Origin: HGM04593 sp045589695
GTDB lineage: Bacteria > Bacteroidota > Bacteroidia > Bacteroidales > Bacteroidaceae
Assembly: GCA_045589695.1 (NCBI GenBank)
Contig: JAZNPP010000048.1
Location: 1-21,414 of the forward strand
Length of the DNA stretch: 21,414 bases
Direction of reading: 5' to 3'
Part shown: positions 16,901 through 21,414 of the stretch, piece by piece
Layout of the letters: each line of letters starts with the position of its first letter
Numbering within the stretch: the first letter of the stretch is position 1
Notes under the pieces: generated by a model
What the model was told of the DNA's origin: nothing
Databases searched by the model: none
What the model saw: the letters and a program-made list of their open reading frames with translations, nothing else
Position numbers and translations under genes: made by a program

Positions 16901-18211
16901 TCGTTGACAGGACAATGCCATTTGTTTAGAGCTGTAGTAGCTAAAGAGCCTGACAAGTTCATTGGTCTTATTGATACCGTGCTTGATGACGACAGAGTGC
17001 TTTTAAATTATCCACAAGCAGGTATGCAGGGATTGTTGGATGCTGGCAGGATGGATGATGCCTTACACGTTTTAGAGCGTATCCTTGATGTCATAGGTAA
17101 TGATGTTAACTCAACCATTAGAGGTTTTAGCCTGCACTCTCTTTTATTTATATTAAATGAGATACAAAAGCAGGATCATGTGCCTGAACTCGTATTCAAG
17201 TTGCTTTGTAATGCTCTGCTCAATGCCAAGGAGCCAGAAGAAGATAGACATAAAGATGATAAAGATGTGCAAACGGTAGGCATCAACCAGCCGAGAGGTA
17301 ATGCTGGTTACATGTTGGTGAAATGTGCCCGTGAGGACCAATATAAGGATGAGATATTTAGCACGATAGAGCAGATCGCTAGTACCGCTTCTGTATATAC
17401 CAGAGCTGCGGTGCTTCTAAATATGGCGGTGCTGAATTTCTTGGACAAAAATAGGAATGTTGAACTATTTAAGAAACTGATGCATGATTTTAATCCCAGA
17501 CTTATGTCAATGCCGGTACACAACCATAATCCGCTTGTGTATTTCGTTAATTACGCCGTTGATGATCTGATGGAGTTTTTTAGTCATGCTGTGGAATACC
17601 CTGAGTGTTATTGTGAACAGGTAGTTATTCTTTGGCTGGCGTGGTCACACAATAATAGGGATGAGCGGATTAAGACGTTTCTTGATAAGATGTGCGAAAC
17701 GAGTGAGGATGCGAGAATTTCATTGATGAAGTTCTTGTGTACTCTTGACGGAAAGATGAATGAAGACGCTATCTGCTACATTCTTCATTTCATGGAGTCA
17801 AAATTTGATACGCCTAAAATGGGCGATGTCTGTGATAATCTGTTCCATCATGCAGACAAATGGGCTGATGATTATCAACAGAGAGTTGCTGAAGTATTTG
17901 TGAATTCACCTCTAAGTAGACATAAAGTGACGGTCTTTATAGAATTTTTGGCAGGCTATGCCATTAAAGAACCTGTGCAGACATTGAAATGGTTAGAGCA
18001 GATCATTGCCAATGATATACCAGATGACTACTTCATCGTGAATCATGTGGTGGATGTTCTCATTCAGTCGTATAATGGCATCAAATCATTTAATGATAGC
18101 AGTTATCAAGACACATTGGAACATGCAATGGACTTGATGGATACTATTATGCAGAACCCTAGCAATAAGTATCTGATAACTAATTTTATCAACAAACTGG
18201 ATAATGAATAA
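13910..18211 (+). CDS. Membrane-anchored NACHT/STAND NTPase
   Basis: A 1433-residue NLR-like protein. Three hydrophobic segments (about 4-18, 49-70, 91-110) anchor the N-terminus. Residues 134-150 hold GDKSIYVEKNEGQIFVG, a beta-prone motif repeated at the end of the decayed gene downstream. The NTPase follows: Walker A GKAGIGKS (208-215), Walker B VILLIDQID (273-281), sensor-like VRVVISCRPYDL (310-321), a winged-helix-type segment (WELKEFTNDQVKRIL, 336-350), FLGNPLHLYLFLK (366-378) and FFHQTLFDYVYARR (467-480), the typical end of a NACHT module. The remaining 950 residues are helical, HEAT/TPR-like, with GINQPRGNAGYML at 1124-1136, and probably sense the trigger. Bacterial STAND proteins of this layout act in antiphage defence; that role is inferred. 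No promoter is seen in the 67-nt gap after the Fic gene, and a following frame overlaps its stop. Confidence 0.9.
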   Translation: MGYLTVIIILLGMFLIYRFSDRIEKNMPWLWKNVAQPIFNYFFVISVRKVTIAYFTTMAGICVAFPAIQFVIDKDHNIEAAITFNGSNFDWAAVIIAALLTIGYALYIFFEAHHNKQNEMDWTKYGNVMVQQYGDKSIYVEKNEGQIFVGNAYIEESFSAFSKGSYELKEYTPTIHPAIHRDEVDQIKDWIEKKASDDRSSRLALLYGKAGIGKSIVMHDLLEELQSNQDYLVLGLKSDQVEFVDTEVLRQSIHLAKPIETVVEEIARKYKRVILLIDQIDALSLSLSSNRTPLRSLLKLIGQIQHISNVRVVISCRPYDLEYDPLLDNLRIKNKWELKEFTNDQVKRILSENGCVENMSDNLLRFLGNPLHLYLFLKIKPEEQLTDPLSTDLLYHQLWRKYVLDDSIRKVNKERLLALFDKLVTTMYKRQELSVHIREFETGFSAELQYLFTNELLLKTKSNQIQFFHQTLFDYVYARRFTEQGRDLLKELRGQHQGLFSRAAVKSILTFLRVQNHIEYIHVIDQLLYAKDNDGKEQYRYHLKSLALSNMAYFETPLEQEKNLISRKIFKDKVYMDVLFESVYMPNWFDTIWEIIECKGGWKALSQGYKEKAMLMCERTLRRHANVVLDKLDATLDFGDEEDCKYLSHIFQYYNLDCGSDKLITFYNKLVKNRLPLEHIHLLQNIMKGNPDFVCQELIKNIRLQLQENDTKYIHRIVTNHEEEHLYEELLKHHHDKGIQLLVDILTIVYDNTKFKLEGGEIYCSTEFFSFQRTITEHFASNFIEDATNILIDNLLKDVDSKKVRQHLSEFSQSNHEGFVFIALYVYTENPEKFKDDIFDIIVKRSVLANAPGWVEYQAVEALKVAYPLWADEKKKAVISHILAIDDKGEHILFKDAVQKRLKWGHPLLDIDLHKGRAFYSIPKEELRRLSWTAYQEKQRIERKFKEARLKNERPSRMSIHTGWTSLHEDKGMKMSPKTWHKSLLAYTNDPMDWNKPSLTGQCHLFRAVVAKEPDKFIGLIDTVLDDDRVLLNYPQAGMQGLLDAGRMDDALHVLERILDVIGNDVNSTIRGFSLHSLLFILNEIQKQDHVPELVFKLLCNALLNAKEPEEDRHKDDKDVQTVGINQPRGNAGYMLVKCAREDQYKDEIFSTIEQIASTASVYTRAAVLLNMAVLNFLDKNRNVELFKKLMHDFNPRLMSMPVHNHNPLVYFVNYAVDDLMEFFSHAVEYPECYCEQVVILWLAWSHNNRDERIKTFLDKMCETSEDARISLMKFLCTLDGKMNEDAICYILHFMESKFDTPKMGDVCDNLFHHADKWADDYQQRVAEVFVNSPLSRHKVTVFIEFLAGYAIKEPVQTLKWLEQIIANDIPDDYFIVNHVVDVLIQSYNGIKSFNDSSYQDTLEHAMDLMDTIMQNPSNKYLITNFINKLDNE

Positions 18212-18773
18212 AGCATTTGAGTTGGAGCATCTCCGCAATCTGTTGATGAATCCAGAATTGCCATCTTGACAGTATCTGCTTGATACGGATTTGACGGACG
18301 AGGAGATTGAGGAGTACATAATAGAGCTGGGTTGTTGCTCTTATTTTAAGGACCGTTGTTCCCGCCGTCAAGAAGAGGCTCTGCCTTTGAATTGTTTGTG
18401 GTAGGATTGAGTCATCAATGTACTGAATATATAGAGATTAGCAATCTTCGGAATCTCTTATTTACCTAAAATGGTGCAGGAAAAGATAATATCATATACA
18501 GCCTGCTGATACAGATGATGAAACATCTATGTTTGAACGGCAGAACCATTATCCATGTGTATGGGGAACTGGGGATTACAAGAAGTTGATAGAAATGATG
18601 CTGAGTTGCTTATAGAAGAACTGAAAAAGACGTTGTCTAAAGAGGAAGCCATAATTGATGAGAAATTTGTACCTTCTGGGGACACGCAGCCATCTGTAAT
18701 CCGTAAAACGACTTTGAACGGTGAGAAGTCTGTATATGTTGAGAATAATACTGGCAGCATCATCATTAACTGA
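18204..18773 (+). pseudogene. Decayed partner gene of the NACHT NTPase
   Basis: The reading begins with ATGAATAA, an 8-nt overlap with the NACHT stop, giving MNKAFELEHLRNLLMNPELPS, then TGA (18267-18269), then in the same frame QYLLDTDLTDEEIEEYIIEL and CCSYFKDRCSRRQEEA. Coding sense then moves to other frames: SAFELFVVGLSHQCTEYIEI (from about 18380), ADTDDETSMFERQNHYPCVW (from about 18510), and finally an open frame 18555-18773 ending NGEKSVYVENNTGSIIIN. So one gene of about 190 codons seems broken by a stop and at least two frameshifts. The last 17 residues match a motif of the NACHT protein. The translational overlap shows the intact gene was coexpressed with the NTPase. The 18555-18773 frame (72 codons) might still be translated. 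I do not recognise the N-terminal part. Confidence 0.55.
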
Positions 18774-18818
18774 ATTGTACGATAAGAGAAGTGTATAAGG
18801 AAGAAGACTTCTATAAGG

Positions 18819-18986
18819 ATGAAGAATGACCTTCAGAAAGGTTGGTCTATAGCAAGTACATCCTCAATATTTGGGGAGAATTATGATCAGTTTATCTTAG
18901 TTGTTAATGCAGAATATCCTTATATTAGGTTATCTCCTAAAAGAGAGAATTGTCAAATTTGTAAAATTTTCAGCCGATTTTTGTAG
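18819..18986 (+). CDS. Possible 55-residue ORF
   Basis: An ATG at 18819 opens MKNDLQKGWSIASTSSIFGE and runs for 55 codons to TAG at 18984-18986. The composition is plausible protein in the first 45 residues (FILVVNAEYPYIRL), but there is no good ribosome site and no recognised family. It may be another fragment of the decaying region that begins at 18204. Confidence 0.2.
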   Translation: MKNDLQKGWSIASTSSIFGENYDQFILVVNAEYPYIRLSPKRENCQICKIFSRFL

Positions 18987-19028
18987 GCGTTAGCGTTTGT
19001 TAGTGAGCGTTAGAGGGCGTTTGTTACT
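18987..19028 (+). repeat. Imperfect direct repeat GCGTTAG...GTTTGTTA
   Basis: Two units of about 20 nt follow each other: GCGTTAGCGTTTGTTAGTGA and GCGTTAGAGGGCGTTTGTTA. They begin at the end of the small ORF and mark the start of a 1.2-kb non-coding stretch. Confidence 0.6.
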
Positions 19029-19227
19029 TTCACGATGCAGAGTTTTTATTTTCCCACACAAAAAGTAAAATGCATACTATAAACGATTAGTATTCAGCAT
19101 CTTTCAAAATCTCTCAGAAGGACAAAAGTGTATTCAGGGGACAGACAGGGGAATGTATTTTTGCAAAGAAACCCATAAAATCTGCAAAAACGCACTTTTT
19201 TTAGAATTTTTAGCATATTTGCAGTAA

Positions 19228-19277
19228 ACAGCGAATATTTGCTTCACTCGCTGTGAAATAACAAAGAAATCTTTGTT
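19228..19277. repeat. Two adjacent hairpins
   Basis: ACAGCGA (19228-19234) pairs with TCGCTGT (19248-19254), and AACAAAGA (19260-19267) pairs with TCTTTGTT (19270-19277) across 2 nt. Both pairs are perfect. Three copies of (A)ATATTTGC lie in and around them. Confidence 0.6.
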
Positions 19278-19375
19278 TATCTCGCTCGTTTGCTCAATAT
19301 TTGCATTTCGTTGCATGGTAAAATTGCCTTTAATTGGAGCTGAAATTGGACCTGTGAAATCTATTAAATTTAGTG

Positions 19376-19430
19376 GTTTAGTTTAGTCCAATGTATATAT
19401 AGAATAGAATAGAATAGAAGTAAACTAAAC
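19376..19430. repeat. Inverted repeat enclosing (TAGAA)4
   Basis: GTTTAGTTTA (19376-19385) and TAAACTAAAC (19421-19430) are perfect complements. The 35-nt loop contains four tandem TAGAA units (19400-19419). Confidence 0.75.
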
Positions 19431-19913
19431 TGCCTTTATCGCCAAATTTAAGAGGTCTGTTATAGCAGTGGCATTACACTCTTTTAAAATGAGCTTTGTT
19501 CCTCTCATCTGGAGATGTTATGTGTTTCTTTATATCTGCCTACCTTTTGATCAATGGTTTTTGAAAGTGCCAAAACAAACTCTTTTTGCTTTTCAAAAGA
19601 AGAGAAAAGTAGGACTTTCATAACTATGGTATACCATCTCATTTTTCTTTTCCAAAGCTGTTGTTTATTGAATACCATACTATCATTTCAGAAGTTTGAT
19701 TCAAGAACATAGAGTTTCATTCTTTATTTTTTTGTGTTATTTTTTTTGTGTCATCTTAGTATCATAGATATACATTGCGTCATTGTTAACCTCTTGTAAA
19801 TCATCTGTAAGAGTTCCAATCTTGGTGTCATTTTGGGTGTCATTCTGAATCTTCTGTCCACTTTATTGAGTTTCTGTCCACCATATTCAGAAATTTGAGT
19901 ATCGTTTCATTGC

Positions 19914-19968
19914 TTTGGGGTTCACTTTAGGGCTCATTTTGGGGTTCACTCAAAGTTTTGGGGTTCAT
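19914..19968 (-). repeat. 12-bp tandem repeats TTTGGGGTTCAC
   Basis: Units lie at 19914-19925, 19926-19937 (variant TTTAGGGCTCAT), 19938-19949 and, after 7 nt, 19957-19968. On the minus strand each unit reads (G/A)TGAACCCCAAA, that is V/M-N-P-K. A related pair (TTTGGGTGTCAT and neighbour) lies about 60 nt to the left. Confidence 0.7.
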
Positions 19969-20117
19969 ATTATCGTACTTGTTACCATTAATCCCTGCTT
20001 GTATCATTTATCTCTGACAATAAAAATATGTTCTTCGATAGTTTAAGAGTTATAATAGTGGAATTTTGCTTTTAATTGCCAAATTCGTAACAAAACAACA
20101 AAATAATGGTTTACAAA

Positions 20118-20148
20118 TTGATTTATTCTGATTTTATAAGTATATTTG
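20118..20148 (+). promoter_or_regulatory. Promoter of the AAA ATPase gene
   Basis: TTG at 20118-20120, a 20-nt spacer and TATATTTG at 20141-20148 form a full Bacteroidota promoter. The leader to the ATG at 20182 would be about 25-30 nt. Confidence 0.7.
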
Positions 20149-20181
20149 CATCGTAAAAGTGGAAATTTTAATAGTACAACT

Positions 20182-21414
20182 ATGATAGCTGAATTTTCAA
20201 TTGAGAATTTTTTCTCTATTAAGTCATCTCAAAAGATAAGTTTTGAGCCTACATCAGATGTGTTTATGTCTGATGAATATTCTTATGAAGTGAAAGAAGG
20301 AGTGCGATTGCTTAAGATTGGAATTATCTATGGCGCCAATGCTTCTGGTAAGACTAATATATTGAATGCTGTTGAGTTCTTTAGAATGCTTGTTTTGAGT
20401 ATGCCTAAAGATCGCAATGCGAAGACAGGTGTTGTTCCTTTTCTTTTGGACGATACTTCCAGAAACGAAAGAACAAAGATGTCAATGACATTTTATATCA
20501 ATCAACTGAAGTACATCCTTAGCTTCGAACTAGATTCAAAGCGAATTTATTCAGAATCTTTGGTGGTTTATGAATCAATACGTCCTACCAAGTTATATAG
20601 TCGCACTTATGAAGAAAGTACAGATTCTTCAATAATTGAATTTGGAGCCAACTTAAAGCTTTCTAAAAAGGGGCAAGATGCCATATTCGGTAATACTATT
20701 AATAATAGTAGCGTGTTAGCTGCATTCGGTAAGAGTAACGTTGAAAAAACTAAATTGAATGACGTGTACGATTATTTTGCTATGCAGGTCAAGGATGTAT
20801 TGGCTCCTGGCATGTTGTTGTCGGGATATGTAAAGAAGCGTCTTGATAAGGATAAAGATGGAGAACTCAAGAAGTTTATATTGAATTTCTTAAAAGCATC
20901 TGACTTTAATATCGAAGATGTGGCTCTGCATGAAGAAGAGGAATTGATAACCCCGGAACTGGAGCAATTAATCCAAAAGGCATCTATTGATGATGATGCT
21001 AAAGCGGAAATGCTGAAGAAAGGAAAAATCACCAATACGGAATTAACTTTCACCCATAAAGCAGGAGAAAAGTTGTATGATTTGTCCGAAGAGTACGAAT
21101 CAAATGGTACAATGCGTTTCTTGGGAATGGCTGTAATCCTGAACTTCCTTTTGAAGAAGAATCAATTTGTGTCTATTGACGAGGTTGAGACAAGTATTCA
21201 CTATGAATTGTTGGCTTACTTCATCAAAGTATTCTTGGCTAATAGTGACGGTACATCTCAAATGCTGTTGACAACGCATGATATCAATCTTCTAAATGAA
21301 GAGTTCATCCGTAGAGATACAATATGGTTCACAGACAAAGACGAACAAGGTGAAACAAAAGTTTTCCGTCTTTCATCTCTTGGTTTACACAAGAACCTGT
21401 CACCATACAATGCT
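20182..21414 (+). CDS. RloA-like AAA ATPase (COG1106), cut by the window edge
   Basis: 411 codons are visible and no stop is reached, so the gene continues past the right edge. The protein starts MIAEFSIENFFSIKSSQKIS, the usual opening of COG1106 ATPases (a strand with E-N-F-x-S). Walker A is GANASGKT (51-58), an ABC-type signature region lies at ESNGTMRFLGM (306-316), Walker B is FVSIDEVE (329-336) and a switch histidine is likely in LLTTHDINLL. Such ABC/SMC-like ATPases form the A subunit of defence pairs such as RloAB and related OLD/PARIS-like systems, where the next gene encodes an RloB- or TOPRIM-type effector. That gene would lie outside the window. Relatives are about 420-450 residues long, so only a short tail is missing. 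The partner and the defence role are inferred from the family and the neighbourhood. Confidence 0.85.
   Translation, partial: MIAEFSIENFFSIKSSQKISFEPTSDVFMSDEYSYEVKEGVRLLKIGIIYGANASGKTNILNAVEFFRMLVLSMPKDRNAKTGVVPFLLDDTSRNERTKMSMTFYINQLKYILSFELDSKRIYSESLVVYESIRPTKLYSRTYEESTDSSIIEFGANLKLSKKGQDAIFGNTINNSSVLAAFGKSNVEKTKLNDVYDYFAMQVKDVLAPGMLLSGYVKKRLDKDKDGELKKFILNFLKASDFNIEDVALHEEEELITPELEQLIQKASIDDDAKAEMLKKGKITNTELTFTHKAGEKLYDLSEEYESNGTMRFLGMAVILNFLLKKNQFVSIDEVETSIHYELLAYFIKVFLANSDGTSQMLLTTHDINLLNEEFIRRDTIWFTDKDEQGETKVFRLSSLGLHKNLSPYNA

Larger units (their letters stand above)
19029..20140. other. Repeat-rich non-coding stretch
   Basis: More than 1.1 kb without a credible gene. It holds two adjacent hairpins at 19228-19277, a 10-bp inverted repeat around a TAGAA microsatellite at 19376-19430, a perfect 12-bp palindrome ATGGTATACCAT at 19626-19637, and 12-bp tandem repeats at 19914-19968. 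Short minus-strand frames near 19750-19990 encode [MV]-x-P-K tetrapeptides but are broken by stops, so I read them as degenerate. Confidence 0.55.

Noticed and set aside
12167..18936. 13-bp direct repeat ATTAGGTTATCTC (about 12167 and 18924) on both sides of the Fic/NACHT genes as attachment sites
   Set aside because: A few shared 13-mers are expected by chance in 21 kb, and there is no integrase or target gene next to either copy. The position around the module is suggestive but not enough.
19134..19316. 60-residue minus-strand frame
   Set aside because: It covers two perfect hairpins and a repeat-like A+T-rich stretch, and has no ribosome site or recognised family; better explained as structured non-coding DNA.

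Overview
The window is a chromosomal segment of a member of the Bacteroidales (phylum Bacteroidota). Several gene starts are preceded by Bacteroides-type promoters (a -7 box TAnnTTTG with TTG about 18-21 nt upstream), Shine-Dalgarno sites are mostly weak, and the left-hand genes are typical of the group: a DUF5686/CarboxypepD-reg outer-membrane protein, a clostripain-type lipoprotein and RmuC. I cannot name the genus from the sequence alone.

Positions 1-8290 look like ordinary core genome. A divergent promoter region (1-472) precedes a DUF5686 outer-membrane protein on the plus strand. It ends 3 nt from the end of a convergent minus-strand pair: a small exported protein coupled by ATGA overlap to a C11 cysteine-peptidase lipoprotein. 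Further minus-strand genes follow: an exported alpha/beta hydrolase, a RibD-C/dihydrofolate-reductase-like protein, and rmuC. rmuC has a good promoter and a leader that may encode a 27-residue peptide. A perfect 20-bp stem terminator at 8241-8286 closes the next gene.

From about 8.3 kb to the right edge the window looks like an accessory or defence island. Its genes are a 616-residue protein with SAP-like helical segments and a C-terminal PD-(D/E)XK nuclease site, an Mrr-like PD-(D/E)XK protein, a frameshifted short ORF resembling the antitoxin-like N-terminus of Fic proteins, an intact Fic AMP-transferase-type protein with a C-terminal winged helix, a 1433-residue membrane-anchored NACHT/STAND NTPase, a decayed partner gene overlapping the NACHT stop codon, about 1.2 kb of repeat-rich non-coding DNA, and the start of a COG1106/RloA-like AAA ATPase cut by the window edge. 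The DNA from about 10.1 kb on is visibly richer in A+T than the left part, and broken genes and structured repeats lie between the intact ones, as expected for an island with gene turnover.

The most interesting signal is a 17-residue motif (GDKSIYVEKNEGQIFVG) between the membrane segments and the NACHT domain of the large NTPase. It recurs as the last 17 residues of the decayed gene just downstream (GEKSVYVENNTGSIIIN). A short G/N-rich beta-prone motif shared by an NLR-like N-terminus and the C-terminus of an adjacent gene is the architecture of bacterial amyloid-signalling (BASS) NLR/effector pairs. Here the NLR is also membrane-anchored, follows a Fic gene 67 bp upstream, and the Fic promoter carries a perfect 8+2+8 palindrome that could be its operator.
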